Source of the DNA: Goodfellowiella coeruleoviolacea
GTDB lineage: Bacteria; Actinomycetota; Actinomycetes; Mycobacteriales; Pseudonocardiaceae
DNA: 64,000 nt
Assembly: GCF_024171785.1 (NCBI RefSeq)
Contig: NZ_JAMTCK010000001.1
Location: forward strand, 62,134-126,133
Direction: 5' to 3'
Below are positions 6,592 to 15,991 of the stretch, piece by piece (positions within the stretch are counted from its first letter, which is position 1; each line of letters starts with the position of its first letter). The notes under the pieces are model-generated. The model saw only the letters and a program-made list of their open reading frames with translations, did not search any database and was not told where the DNA came from. Made by a program: the position numbers and the translations under genes.

Positions 6592-8953
6592 GGGTGCCGA
6601 GCAGCTGACCGCGGATCGCGCTCAGGAGCTGTTGGCCGCGCTGGAACTCGCCGGCCTTGTCGGCGGGGACGAGCGGCACGGACTCCCGGTCGACGGCGGT
6701 GTCCAGCCAGCGGTTGACGGCCAAGCCGGCCTGCGCGGCGCTGGCGGCGAGGTGCCGGGCCAGCAGGTCGACCGGCAGTCGCTGGGTCGGGTCGTGGTAG
6801 TACCGCGCGAGGGTGACCGCCACGGTGTGGACCGCCAGCAGCGCGTTGCGTGAGGCGTCGCCGTAGAGCCGGGAATGGGCGTCCCCGCCGCTGGCGTGGC
6901 CGCTGGTCTTGCGCACGACCAGTTCGGGGATGGCGCCCGCCCTGGCCGTGGCGGACGCCAGGTTCTCCACCAGCACCCTGGCCGCCGGAGACCGGGCCAG
7001 GTCCACGCCGCCCAGCGTGGTCAGTGCCTGGGCGTGCATGTCCTGGAGGGTTTTGCCCAGCCCCAGGGCGAAGACGTGGTCGCCGCGCTTGGGTCCGCTG
7101 ACGGTCGCGTCGGTGGAAACCGTCTTCTTCGGGTTGATCTCCGCCTCGATGGCCCACACCGGGCCGTTCTCCACCAGGGTGAGGCGGCGCAGGCCGTACT
7201 GCCCGCGGATCGTGGCCAGCTGTGGGGCGACCTCGTCCACGCCGACCGGACGGCCCGCGTACCTGGCCAGCACGCGCTGCGCCGCCAGTGCCGCGGCGTC
7301 CAGCTTGTCCTGGTCGGTTCCGCCGGCGCCACGCTCGGCGGGTTTGCTGTCGTCCCGGCCCCTGAGCTTGTCCCAGAGCTTCCTGCCGGCCGTGACGATG
7401 ACACCGACCACGTAGTCGACGGCCCTGGTGACCGGGGCCTGGACGGTCCTGATGACGCTCTGCACCCGCTTGCTGATCCCGGTCAGCCCGACCAGGTTCG
7501 CCAGCAGGCCCAGCACCACGGGCAGGGCCCTGGCCAGCGACCGCTCCACCAGGTCGGCGGCCGCCCTGGTGGCGCCCTGGGCGATGGCGCTGATCGAGGC
7601 CAGCACCGCGGTGACGAACTCGGTGATCTGCTGCGCGCGTTCGATGACGAACATGGTGATGTCGTAGATCGACTTGACCGCCCTGATGACCGCGGCGGCC
7701 GGGTTGAACAGGGCCGCCAACCAGACGATTCCGGCCTTGACGATCTTCTCGACGACAAAACCGCGGATCTGGTCCACCACCAGGGCGACGATGTCGCCGG
7801 CCCGCTGCACGACCAGCCGCCACAGACCTGGCAGTCCCTCGGTGGCCAGGGTCCGCACCAGCGCCAGCGACGACTCCAGCCGCCGCACCACGGGCTCGGG
7901 GATCACCCGGGTGATCCGGAGCCGCACGGCCCGCCAGGTCAGGCCGAGCACGGACAGGACCAGCCGCAGCACGCCCCTGGCGTCGAACTTGTCGGGGATC
8001 TCCACGCCGGCGCCACCCAGGTTGCCCAGCAGCCACGCCCGCAGGCCGGCCTTGAGGTGCTCGACGATGTTGCCGGCGAACTGGGTGATGCCGCCTCGCA
8101 CGCCGCGGATCAGGTTGCCGAGGAACGCGACGGGATCGGCGATGATCAGGCCGAAGACAGCGCCGATCTGGCGGAAGACGCCGAGGACCCGCGCGGCGCC
8201 GGCACCGGCCAGCGCCAGGGCGCCCTCGAAGACGAACTCCAGCACCTTCCTGCCCGCGCGGACCACGAACGAGCCCAGCCGGGCCAGCGGTGGGCCGAAG
8301 ACGGCCTTGAGCTTCTCCCAGGCCCGGCCGGGGCTGGCCAGGTCCCACACGCTCAGCGCGTCCCACGCCCTGCCGAACAGGCCGCGGACGTAGTCCCAGG
8401 TGAAGCCGAGCGCGGCGATCTCGTTGGCGAACCACGCGGTGGCGCGCTGGATCACCTGGGCCTGGAGCAGGTTCTGGAACAGTTGCCCGCCGCCGGGCAC
8501 CAGGGCCAGCACGGCGGAGACCAGGTTGACCGCGCTGCGCTCGATGGGCTGCTGGGTGACGGGATCGCGGCCGAGGATGACGCCGAGCAGGTCGTAGCCG
8601 GGCAGCGAGCGGGCGTGGTCGCGAACGAAGTTGAGCACCCATCCCATCGGGCCGCTCGCGCGGGACGGCGGGGCCGGGCTGGCGGCCACGGCCGCGTTGC
8701 CCACCGCGTTCTGGTCGCCGGCCGCCGCCGCGCCGGCGCCGCTCAGCGCCGCTGCCGTCGCCGCGTTGCCCAGCGTGTTCTGGGCACCCGGCCCCGGACC
8801 GGAGGTGGTCGCCAGCGAAGCGGTGGCGGCGTTGCCCACGGTGTGCTGCATCCCCGCGGCCGGCCCAGGGGTGCCGGCCCGCCGCACCGGGGGTGCGGGC
8901 GCCGTGGTCGCTGGACGTGGCCGGGACAGCAGCGATGGTGCGGGCGGCGGCAT
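6569..8953 (-). CDS. Large helical protein resembling contractile-injection-system cargo
   Basis: The 794-residue protein has a Pro/Ala-rich start with three copies of a QxxxGNAA motif (QHTVGNAA 36-43, QNTLGNAA 58-65, QNAVGNAA 81-88). The same style of motif occurs in actinobacterial proteins with DUF4157-type domains linked to extracellular contractile injection systems (eCIS). A long run of amphipathic, moderately hydrophobic helices follows (about 105-530; for example QFAGNIVEHLKAGLRAWLLG and the GGAGVEIPDKFDARG loop), as in those cargo-like proteins. A polar spacer rich in K/D and an unrecognised C-terminal domain (about 550-794) may be the functional end. Start ATG 8953 has AGGAGGG upstream. 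No tail-tube, sheath or baseplate gene is in the window, so the eCIS link is inference. Confidence 0.6.
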   Translation of the reverse strand: MPPPAPSLLSRPRPATTAPAPPVRRAGTPGPAAGMQHTVGNAATASLATTSGPGPGAQNTLGNAATAAALSGAGAAAAGDQNAVGNAAVAASPAPPSRASGPMGWVLNFVRDHARSLPGYDLLGVILGRDPVTQQPIERSAVNLVSAVLALVPGGGQLFQNLLQAQVIQRATAWFANEIAALGFTWDYVRGLFGRAWDALSVWDLASPGRAWEKLKAVFGPPLARLGSFVVRAGRKVLEFVFEGALALAGAGAARVLGVFRQIGAVFGLIIADPVAFLGNLIRGVRGGITQFAGNIVEHLKAGLRAWLLGNLGGAGVEIPDKFDARGVLRLVLSVLGLTWRAVRLRITRVIPEPVVRRLESSLALVRTLATEGLPGLWRLVVQRAGDIVALVVDQIRGFVVEKIVKAGIVWLAALFNPAAAVIRAVKSIYDITMFVIERAQQITEFVTAVLASISAIAQGATRAAADLVERSLARALPVVLGLLANLVGLTGISKRVQSVIRTVQAPVTRAVDYVVGVIVTAGRKLWDKLRGRDDSKPAERGAGGTDQDKLDAAALAAQRVLARYAGRPVGVDEVAPQLATIRGQYGLRRLTLVENGPVWAIEAEINPKKTVSTDATVSGPKRGDHVFALGLGKTLQDMHAQALTTLGGVDLARSPAARVLVENLASATARAGAIPELVVRKTSGHASGGDAHSRLYGDASRNALLAVHTVAVTLARYYHDPTQRLPVDLLARHLAASAAQAGLAVNRWLDTAVDRESVPLVPADKAGEFQRGQQLLSAIRGQLLGTLTRLSGR

Positions 8954-9210
8954 CAGCTGGCCCTCCTCGTCGCAGAACCCGGTGTCAGCTGCCGCGGGTG
9001 GTCAGGCCGGAGCGGAGCGCGGCCACTCCTGCGACCAGCCAGCAGCGTGACAGGAACACCGTTCCGGCACCGCGAGTCAGCCGTCACCCGCCCGTCACCG
9101 CACCATCACCCGGGTTTCCCGGCCGCGGACCGCCGCCGGCCTGCTCTGGCCAGGACCGGGTGCGGCAGGCTCGATCCCCTCGGTGGCTGGTGACCGGTGG
9201 TGACGTCGGG

Positions 9211-9903
9211 TCAGGCGGTGTCGGCCACCTCGGCGAGAAGCCTGGCGAGGTCGGCCGGCTTGGAGTACATGGGCCAGTGGCCGGAGTCGAGGTCCACGAA
9301 GTCGAGGCGCTCGACCTTCGCCAGCTCGGGCACCTCGCCGGCGTTGATCCACTCCTCGGCCTGGGCCGGGGTGAACTCGGGGCACACGACCACGACCGGG
9401 ACCTCGAAGCGCCGCTCGTCGGTCAGCCGCACCACGCCGGTGGCGACCCCCTCGGGAACGGCGATCGCCGCGTCTTCGAAGGCGCGCCGGGTCTGCTCGT
9501 CGAGGTCGGCCGAGTCCGGTCCCTCGAACGGCGCCCAGCCGGGGAAGGGCATGACGCCGTCCCGCACCTCGAAGAAGTCGGCGTACGGCCTGCCGTCGCC
9601 GGCCGGGAAGCCACCGACGAGGACCACCGCGGCGACCTTCTCCGGTCGCGCGTCGGCCGCCAGCCATGCCAGCGAGCAGGCGGCCGAATGCCCCACCACC
9701 ACGGGCCTGTCCTGTGCCGCGTCCACGGCCGCGAGCACGGCTTCCACCTGGTCGGCGAGCGTGGCGCGGGTCCGCCCGTCGCCCTGACCGGGCAGGGTCA
9801 GCGGCACGGGCCGATGGCCGAGCGACCGCAGCGAGGACGCGACCTCGTCCCACGCGGAGCCGTCGAGCCACAGACCGGCAACCAGCAGTATGTCCATGAC
9901 CAT
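9211..9903 (-). CDS. Alpha/beta-hydrolase
   Basis: The 230-residue protein has the fold's early strand (LLVAGLWLDGSAWDEV) and a nucleophile elbow VVVGHSAAC, where the last position is Ala instead of the usual Gly. An acid-containing strand and a late histidine (DLDSGHWPMYSKP) complete a probable Ser-Asp-His triad. It resembles EstC/salicylate-esterase-like small-ester hydrolases; the substrate is unknown. Two ATGs, 9903 and 9897, are possible. Neither has a strong ribosome site, and I took the longer. A TetR-like fragment lies upstream on the same strand. Confidence 0.82.
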   Translation of the reverse strand: MVMDILLVAGLWLDGSAWDEVASSLRSLGHRPVPLTLPGQGDGRTRATLADQVEAVLAAVDAAQDRPVVVGHSAACSLAWLAADARPEKVAAVVLVGGFPAGDGRPYADFFEVRDGVMPFPGWAPFEGPDSADLDEQTRRAFEDAAIAVPEGVATGVVRLTDERRFEVPVVVVCPEFTPAQAEEWINAGEVPELAKVERLDFVDLDSGHWPMYSKPADLARLLAEVADTA

Positions 9904-10017
9904 CCCCGTCTTCGTGGCGGCCGGATCGCCGCCGCACGTTGTCACGGCATGGTAGAGGCGCCCGGACGGGGCTCGCCCGGCCTGACCGGATGCCAGGCGA
10001 CCGCACCGAGCGGGCCG

Positions 10018-10123
10018 CCCGCCGCGACGCGAACACGGTCCTCGCGGTCTCGACCAACGCGTCAACGTCGCGGCGCGCGTCGGCGCGGCAACCTCCACCT
10101 GTACAACCGGAAAGGCGTTCCAT
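10018..10123 (-). pseudogene. N-terminal remnant of a TetR-family regulator
   Basis: Reading from ATG 10123, the product contains RADARRDVDALVETARTVFA, the typical first helix of TetR regulators. The sequence then degenerates and lacks the helix-turn-helix (no GxxxGTLYRHF-like block) and the ligand domain. It lies where a divergent regulator of the aldo/keto reductase would be expected, next to a palindrome. It is probably the leftover of a deleted regulator; the match is short. Confidence 0.4.
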
Positions 10124-10136
10124 ATAGTTCCGGAAC
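10100..10136 (+). promoter_or_regulatory. Promoter-like TATAGT box with an exact palindrome
   Basis: TATAGT (10123-10128) lies 17 bp after TGTACA (10100-10105), and a perfect 10-bp palindrome GTTCCGGAAC (10127-10136) overlaps the box. This could be the operator of the lost TetR regulator controlling the aldo/keto reductase at 10191. Confidence 0.35.
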
Positions 10137-10190
10137 AGCCTTCCGCTTATCTCGGCCACGGCCTCCACCTCCACCACCGGGAGACAACCA

Positions 10191-11210
10191 GTGCAGTACC
10201 GCAGCCTCGGCCGGACCGGCATCCAGGTCAGCCCCTACGCCCTGGGCACCCTGATGTTCGCCACCTCCATGGGCAACACGCCCGAGGACTCGGCCCGCAT
10301 CATCCACCGGGCACTCGACGCCGGCATCAACTTCATCGACACCGCCGACGCCTACGGCGACTCCGAGGACGTCGTCGGCAGGGCTCTGACGGGGCGCCGC
10401 GACAGTGTCGTGCTCGCCACCAAGTTCGGCCGCCCGACCGGCCAGGACCCGAACCAGCGAGGTGCGTCGCGGCGCTGGATCATCACCGCAGCGGAGAACT
10501 CACTGCGTCGCCTGCGGACCGACCACATCGACCTCTACCAGCTCCACCGTCCCGACCCCGACACCGACATCGAGGAGACCCTCGCCGCGCTGACCGACCT
10601 GATCCGCAGCGGCAAGGTCCGCGCGATCGGCGCGTCGCAGACTCCCGCGTCCGACATCGTCGAGGCCCAGTGGGTCGCCGACCGACGCGGCCTCGCCCGG
10701 TTCAGCACCGAGCAGCCGCCCTACTCCATCCTCAACCGCGGGATCGAGCGCGAGATCCTGCCCACCACCCAGCGCTTCGGCATGGGCACCCTGGTCTGGG
10801 GTCCGCTCGGCCAGGGCCTGCTGACCGGCCGCGTGCGCAAGAACCAGCACAACGACCTGCGCCGCGCCGGCATGTTCCACCACCTCACCGACGAACGCCG
10901 CCTCGACGTCGTCGAGCAGCTCGTCCTGCTCGCCGAGCAGGCCGGGCTGCCCATGACCCACCTCGCGATGGCGTTCACCATCGCCCACCCCGGCGTCACC
11001 ACCGCGCTTCTCGGCGTCCGCACCATGAGCCACCTCGACGGCCTGCTCGCCGGTCTGGACGTCACCCTCACCGACGACGTCCTCGACCGCATCGACGAGA
11101 TCGTCCCGCCCGGCACCGACGTCGGCACCCTCGACCAGGCCTACCAACCGCCGGCCCTGGAGAACCCGAACCTGCGCCGCCGCCCGCTGACCGGGCGCGC
11201 CGCCGCCTGA
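10191..11210 (+). CDS. Aldo/keto reductase
   Basis: The 339-residue NADPH-dependent oxidoreductase starts at GTG 10191 (YRSLGRTGIQVSPYALGTL). The family's catalytic tetrad is visible: Asp in FIDTADAYG, Tyr in the same block, Lys in VLATKFG and His in DLYQLHRPDPD. The C-terminal cofactor-binding segment (ALLGVRTMSHLDGLLA) is intact, and length is normal. It belongs to the YajO/YhdN-like AKR12/AKR11 group acting on aldehydes or ketones; the physiological substrate is unknown. It stands alone, with a promoter-like box about 60 bp upstream. Confidence 0.9.
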   Translation: MQYRSLGRTGIQVSPYALGTLMFATSMGNTPEDSARIIHRALDAGINFIDTADAYGDSEDVVGRALTGRRDSVVLATKFGRPTGQDPNQRGASRRWIITAAENSLRRLRTDHIDLYQLHRPDPDTDIEETLAALTDLIRSGKVRAIGASQTPASDIVEAQWVADRRGLARFSTEQPPYSILNRGIEREILPTTQRFGMGTLVWGPLGQGLLTGRVRKNQHNDLRRAGMFHHLTDERRLDVVEQLVLLAEQAGLPMTHLAMAFTIAHPGVTTALLGVRTMSHLDGLLAGLDVTLTDDVLDRIDEIVPPGTDVGTLDQAYQPPALENPNLRRRPLTGRAAA

Positions 11211-11280
11211 TCGCGCAGCCACCGCCCACCCCGCCCGGTGCCGACGCCGTGCACCGCGGTGGCCGTCTCAGCCGCGCTGG

Positions 11281-11652
11281 TCAGCCGCTGGAGCTGGCCA
11301 GCGCGCCGGCGGTCGCGGAGCCCGAGGCCGTCGCGAGTGCTTCGTCGGCGACGGCACCCGCCAGGATGGTGTCCAGCAGCCCCGGGTAGCGCGCGTCGAG
11401 GTCCTCACGCCGCAGCGACAGCAGGTTCTCCCGGCCGGAGGGGTGCTGCCAGATGACGCCGCTCTCGCGCAGCACGCGCCAGTGGTGGGTCATCGTCGAC
11501 TTGGCGGTGATCCCCAGCAGCCCCAGCACGCTGGTGCAGTTCTGCTCCCCACCCGCGTCGAGCACCCGGACGACGGCGAGCCGCACGGGGCTGCCCAGCG
11601 CGGACAGCACGCTCTCGATCCGGATCTGGTCGCGGTCTGGATGGCGGTTCAT
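11281..11652 (-). CDS. ArsR-like winged-helix transcriptional regulator
   Basis: The 123-residue protein carries a single winged helix: ALGSPVRLAVVRVLDAGG, then the recognition region LLGITAKSTMTHHWRVLRESG, and a wing (WQHPSGRENLLSLRREDL). This is the ArsR/HTH_20 layout. The cysteine in QNCTS is not enough for a metal site. The ATG at 11652 lacks a ribosome site, but TACTGT lies 6 bases before it, so a leaderless transcript is plausible. It is divergent from the MFS exporter at 11920 and is the natural candidate for its repressor, a common arrangement for drug-responsive pumps. Confidence 0.85.
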   Translation of the reverse strand: MNRHPDRDQIRIESVLSALGSPVRLAVVRVLDAGGEQNCTSVLGLLGITAKSTMTHHWRVLRESGVIWQHPSGRENLLSLRREDLDARYPGLLDTILAGAVADEALATASGSATAGALASSSG

Positions 11653-11790
11653 GGTTCCACAGTACTGCGACAGACAAACCTTGCCCGTTCTCGATCTCCA
11701 CGCCAGGCCTGTCGCCCTCCTTCCCGATCCGCTCGTGCCGCCGGTCCGGCCAGCGGCCCCGGCAAGCATGTCACCCTGACAGTCTGATTG

Positions 11791-11820
11791 TTGACGAATA
11801 ATCGAACTGTACGCAATACT
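11791..11820 (+). promoter_or_regulatory. Promoter of the MFS transporter
   Basis: TTGACG (11791-11796) and AATACT (11815-11820) are spaced 18 bp in an AT-rich patch within GC-rich sequence. Two TCGAAC hexamers, one in the spacer and one just downstream, may be regulator contacts. Confidence 0.45.
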
Positions 11821-11919
11821 TCGAACATTCGTTGCCCCGGGGCGTTCCGGCCCAGCCGGATGTCGCGTGCAGACCCCGGGAACCACACCAAGAACCAGAC
11901 TCAGGAGGGGCACGCTGTC

Positions 11920-13386
11920 ATGCCCACCGCATCCGCGCTGCATCGAGAGACCTCGGGTGGCGGTCCACGCCACCTGGGCTGGACCCTGACGCTGCTGGCC
12001 CTGGCGCAGCTGCTGTACGGCCTCGACCTGAACATCGTGTTCGTGGCCCTGCCCGAGATCGGCCAGGACCTGGGCTTTCCCGGGCAGACCCAGCAGCTGG
12101 TGGTGAGCGCCTACGTCGTCTTCGCCGGCGGTTTCCTGCTGTTCGGCGGGCGCGCGGCCGACCTGCTGGGCCGGCGCAGGGTGTTCGTCACCGCCCTCTG
12201 CCTGTACGCGCTGGCGTCGCTGGCCGGCGGCCTCGCGGGCAGCCCCGAGGTCATCATCGTGGCCCGCGCCGTCCAGGGCGTCGGCGGTGCCCTGCTGCTG
12301 CCGTCCACCCTCTCGCTGATCAACACCCTCTTCGAGGAGGGGCCCAGGCGGAACCGGGCGCTCGCCGTCTGGGGTGGCGCCGGAGCCAGCGGCCTGACCA
12401 TCGGCGCGCTGCTCGGCGGTGTTCTCACCGAGAACTTCGGCTGGCCGGCGGTCTTCTACGTCAACGTTCCCGTTGGTGGCCTGATCGCGCTGTGCGCGCT
12501 GTTCGCCATCCCGCGCGACCCGGCCCGCACCACCCGCCGCAGGTTCGACCTGCCGGGCTCGCTCAGCGTCACCGGCGCCGCCACCCTGCTGGTGTTCGCC
12601 CTGGTCGAAGGCCCCGAACTGGGCTGGGGTGACGGCCTCGTGGTCGGGGCGTTCATCCTCGCCGCCCTCCTGCTCGCGCTCTTCGCCGCCATCGAGACGC
12701 GCAGCGCCGACCCGCTGATGCCGTTCCGGCTGTTCCGCAACCGCAACCTCAGCATCGGCATGCTCGTCACCTTCCTCTACATGGCGACCTTCGGCGTCCT
12801 GCCGTACTTCCTCACCGTCCTGATGCAGAGCGTGCACGGCTACAGCGCCCTGCAGACCGGCATCGGCTTCCTGATCCCGTCACTCGCGATCGCCACCGGC
12901 ACCCAACTCGGCGAGCGGCTCGCCAGCAGGATCGGCACCCGCACCACCCTGATCACCGGCTTCGGCACCGGCGCGGTCGGCACGGTCGCGCTCGCCTTCG
13001 GCTTCGACGCCGACGCCGGCTACGGCCTGCTGGTGCCCGGCCTGATCGTCTCCGGGGTGGGCCAGGGCGTCGTCTGGACCGCGATGTGGATCGCCGCCGC
13101 GACCGGCACCGCCCCGCAGGAGCAGGGCGTGGCCAACGGCATCGCCTCGACCGCGCTCAACATCGGCAACGCCATCGGTCTGGCGCTGTTCACCGTCGTC
13201 GCCGCCATCGGCACCGAGGACAGGACCGGCCAGGCGCTCAAGGCCGCCACGGCCGACGGCGGGTTCACGGTGGTGCTGCTCACCGCGGCGGGCATGGTCG
13301 TCGGTCTTCTCGTCACGCTCATCCTCAAGCGCCACCCGGCACCCGCGCCCACCCCGGACGACGCGGCGGCCCTCGCGGCTCGCTGA
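11920..13386 (+). CDS. MFS multidrug exporter, DHA2 (14-TM) family
   Basis: The 488-residue membrane protein has about 14 hydrophobic segments. Visible family motifs include the A-motif-like GGRAADLLGRRRVF between TM2 and TM3, motif C-like GASGLTIGALLGGVLTE, and a first-helix acidic residue (LLYGLDLNIVFVALP). DHA2 members export drugs or endogenous antibiotics by proton antiport. The ATG at 11920 has a strong CAGGAGGGG 10 bases upstream. It is divergent from the ArsR-like regulator, which probably controls it, and converges with the GH95 gene 42 bp downstream. Confidence 0.9.
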   Translation: MPTASALHRETSGGGPRHLGWTLTLLALAQLLYGLDLNIVFVALPEIGQDLGFPGQTQQLVVSAYVVFAGGFLLFGGRAADLLGRRRVFVTALCLYALASLAGGLAGSPEVIIVARAVQGVGGALLLPSTLSLINTLFEEGPRRNRALAVWGGAGASGLTIGALLGGVLTENFGWPAVFYVNVPVGGLIALCALFAIPRDPARTTRRRFDLPGSLSVTGAATLLVFALVEGPELGWGDGLVVGAFILAALLLALFAAIETRSADPLMPFRLFRNRNLSIGMLVTFLYMATFGVLPYFLTVLMQSVHGYSALQTGIGFLIPSLAIATGTQLGERLASRIGTRTTLITGFGTGAVGTVALAFGFDADAGYGLLVPGLIVSGVGQGVVWTAMWIAAATGTAPQEQGVANGIASTALNIGNAIGLALFTVVAAIGTEDRTGQALKAATADGGFTVVLLTAAGMVVGLLVTLILKRHPAPAPTPDDAAALAAR

Positions 13387-13428
13387 GCCGCCAGGCGCGC
13401 ACCCGCCGTGCCGCGCCCCGAGCCGGCC

Positions 13429-15861
13429 TCACACCGACCCCGCCGCAGCGGCGGTCGCGCGATAGGTGTGACCGCCGGTGCCGGTGAACTCGATGAGGTC
13501 GGACTCGGGTGCCGCCGGCTGGACCCGGGTGCCGGTCGTCTCGTCGAGCAGCTGGTAGCCGCCGGTGAACATCCGGCTGCGCACCCGGACCGCACCGGCG
13601 CGGTCCGGGGTGATGGACAGCTCGACGGCGCGGCCGGCGCGCCACGCGGCGCCGACCGTGTGCCCACCGCGCCCGCGCAGCCCCGAGACCCGCCCGGTCG
13701 GCCAGGCCGACGGCAGCGCCGGCAGCACGTGCAGCTCGCCGTTGTGGCTGTGCAGCAGCATCTCGGCGATGCCGGAGGTGGCACCGAAGTTGCCGTCGAT
13801 CTGGAACGGCGGGTGCAGGTCGAACATGTTGGGCGCGAGCCGGTCGGGTGTCACGAGGTCGCGGATCAGCTTGTGGGCCCGGCCGCCGTCCTCCATGCGC
13901 GCCCAGTAGTTGATCTTCCAGGCCAGCGACCAGCCGGTGCCGGCGTCGCCGCGCAGTTCCAGGGTCCGGCGGGCGGCCGCGAACAGCTCGGGGGTGCCGC
14001 GTCTGGTGATCTGGTTGCTGGGGTGCAGGCCGTACAGGTGGGAGATGTGCCGGTGGTTCTGCTCGGTCTCCACCCAGTCGTGGAGCCACTCCTGGATGTT
14101 GCCGCGCGAACCGACGCGCATCGGAGCCAGCCGCTGTCTGGCGGCCTGGACCTGGTCGCGGAAGCCGGCGTCCACGCCGAGCACCTCGCTGGCGCGGGCA
14201 CAGCCGTCGAACAGGTCGCGCAGGATCTGCATGTCCATCGTGGGTCCCGCGCAGACGCTCGCGTTCGCGTGGTGGGGCAGCTCCGGCGAGTTCGACGGGT
14301 TGGTGACCAACCACCCCAGGGTCGGTTCCGGCACCAGGGTGTCGAGGAAGAACTGGGCCGCGCCCCGCATCGAGGGGTAGTGGTCCCGCAGGAACTCGAC
14401 GTCCCCGGTGAACCGGTAGTGCTCCCAGATCGTGGTGGCCAGCCACGCGCCGCCGGTCTGCCACATGCCCCACAGCGCCCCGTCCACCACCGAGGTTCCC
14501 CGCCAGGCATCGGTGTTGTGGTGGGTGACCCAGCCGCGGGCGCCGTACTGCGCCTGGGCCGTGCGAGCGCCGGTGACCGTGAGATCGCGGATCATGGCGA
14601 ACACCGGCGCGCAGCACTCGGCGAGGTTCGTCGAGTGCGCGGGCCAGTAGTTCATCGGCAGGTTGGCGTTGAGCGTGTACTTGGCGTCCCACGGCGGACT
14701 CATCTGGTCGTTCCAGATGCCCTGCAGGTTGGCCGGCTGGGTGCCCGGCCGCGAGGAGGAGATCAGCAGGTACCGGCCGTACTGGAAGAGCAGGGCGGAG
14801 AACTGCGGGTCGTCGGCGCTGTTGTGCTGCGCGATCCGGACATCGGTCGGCTGGTCGGCCGCGGCGGTGCGGCCCAGGTCGAGGGTGGTGCGCCCGAACA
14901 GCTCCCGGTAGTCGGCCACGTGCCGGTCGCGGAGGACGTCGTACCCCTGGGCGGCGTTGAGGTGGCGCCAGGCGATGCCCTGGTGGTCGCCGCTCACGTT
15001 CTGGTAGTTCACGTAACTGGTGCCGATCGAGATCAGCAGTGTCACGCTGGTGGCGTTGGACACCCGCAGCGTGCCGTTGGAACTGGTGGTGCTCCCGCCC
15101 TCGGCAACGGCCTTGGCCAGCGCGAGGAACCGGACCGAACCGGCGATACCGCGCTGGTCGCCGGAAGTGCCGGCCAGGGCGATCGCCGTGCTGTTGGGAC
15201 TGGACGCCGTTGCCCGCTGCGGGGTGGTGAACGCGGCCGAGAACGAGATCGAGCCGGGCCGGTCCGCGGTCAGGCGCACGGCGATCAGCTGGTCCGGTGC
15301 GCTGGCGATCACCTCGCGCCGGTACCGCACACCGCCCGCGGTGTAGGTCACCACCGCCGTGGCGGTGGTGAGGTCGAGCCACCGCTGGTAGTTGGCCACC
15401 CCGCCGGTGTTGGGCAGGGTGAGCCGGAGGTCGCCGACCGGTTGGTAGGCGAGCTGGCCGCTCGGGTTGCCGAGCATCGTCTGGTTGATCAGGTCCTGTG
15501 CCTGCGTCCACTGGTTCTGGAACACCAGCTGCCGGATCTGCGCGAGGGCGGCCGCGCCCCGCGGGTTGCTGTAGTCGTGCGGGCCACCTGCCCAGAGCGT
15601 GTCCTCGTTGAGCTGCAACCGTTCCGTGTCGGTGTTGCCGAACACCATGGCACCCAGCCGCCCGTTGCCGACCGGCAGGGCACGGAGCCAGTCCGAGCCG
15701 GCCGGCTCGTCGTACCACAACGCCAGATCGTCGGCCGCGCGCACCTCCGGGGGCGCGGTCGACCCGGAACGGGCGTGCGCCGTCCACGGTGCGGGCACCA
15801 GCACGGCACCAGCACCCGCGGCGCCGAGCTTGATCACCTGCCGTCGCGTCAGATCCGGCAT
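13429..15861 (-). CDS. Secreted glycoside hydrolase family 95 (alpha-L-fucosidase/galactosidase)
   Basis: The 810-residue enzyme starts with a Tat signal (TRRQVIKLGAAGAGAVLVPA). It has the GH95 layout: an N-terminal beta-domain (LPVGNGRLGAMVFGNTDTER), a central (alpha/alpha)6 barrel (LQGIWNDQMSPPWDAKYTLN, HHNTDAWRGTS, TNPSNSPE) and a C-terminal beta domain after PPFQIDGNFG. The Glu in NSPE and the Asp in QIDGNFG fit the acid and the assisting base of characterised GH95 enzymes. GH95 inverts alpha-1,2-fucosides or alpha-L-galactosides from xyloglucan or glycans. Start ATG 15861 has GGAGG upstream. It is the last gene of the minus-strand polysaccharide operon. Confidence 0.92.
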   Translation of the reverse strand: MPDLTRRQVIKLGAAGAGAVLVPAPWTAHARSGSTAPPEVRAADDLALWYDEPAGSDWLRALPVGNGRLGAMVFGNTDTERLQLNEDTLWAGGPHDYSNPRGAAALAQIRQLVFQNQWTQAQDLINQTMLGNPSGQLAYQPVGDLRLTLPNTGGVANYQRWLDLTTATAVVTYTAGGVRYRREVIASAPDQLIAVRLTADRPGSISFSAAFTTPQRATASSPNSTAIALAGTSGDQRGIAGSVRFLALAKAVAEGGSTTSSNGTLRVSNATSVTLLISIGTSYVNYQNVSGDHQGIAWRHLNAAQGYDVLRDRHVADYRELFGRTTLDLGRTAAADQPTDVRIAQHNSADDPQFSALLFQYGRYLLISSSRPGTQPANLQGIWNDQMSPPWDAKYTLNANLPMNYWPAHSTNLAECCAPVFAMIRDLTVTGARTAQAQYGARGWVTHHNTDAWRGTSVVDGALWGMWQTGGAWLATTIWEHYRFTGDVEFLRDHYPSMRGAAQFFLDTLVPEPTLGWLVTNPSNSPELPHHANASVCAGPTMDMQILRDLFDGCARASEVLGVDAGFRDQVQAARQRLAPMRVGSRGNIQEWLHDWVETEQNHRHISHLYGLHPSNQITRRGTPELFAAARRTLELRGDAGTGWSLAWKINYWARMEDGGRAHKLIRDLVTPDRLAPNMFDLHPPFQIDGNFGATSGIAEMLLHSHNGELHVLPALPSAWPTGRVSGLRGRGGHTVGAAWRAGRAVELSITPDRAGAVRVRSRMFTGGYQLLDETTGTRVQPAAPESDLIEFTGTGGHTYRATAAAAGSV

Positions 15862-15991
15862 CTGCGTCCTCCACTCGTTCTCGCTGTGCTTTCCGCTGAC
15901 CCGCCCCGTGGTGGCCACGCCGGAGGTGACGGTGTCACGGGCGCGGCTGCCCCGGGGCGGGAGTGCCGGGCACCGACTCCGGTCGTGCCGC

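Noticed and set aside
6875-9193. 772-codon plus-strand open frame opposite the helical protein
   Set aside because: It is rich in Asp, Gly, Gln and Arg with no motif; the minus strand has the ribosome site, repeated motifs and plausible helices.
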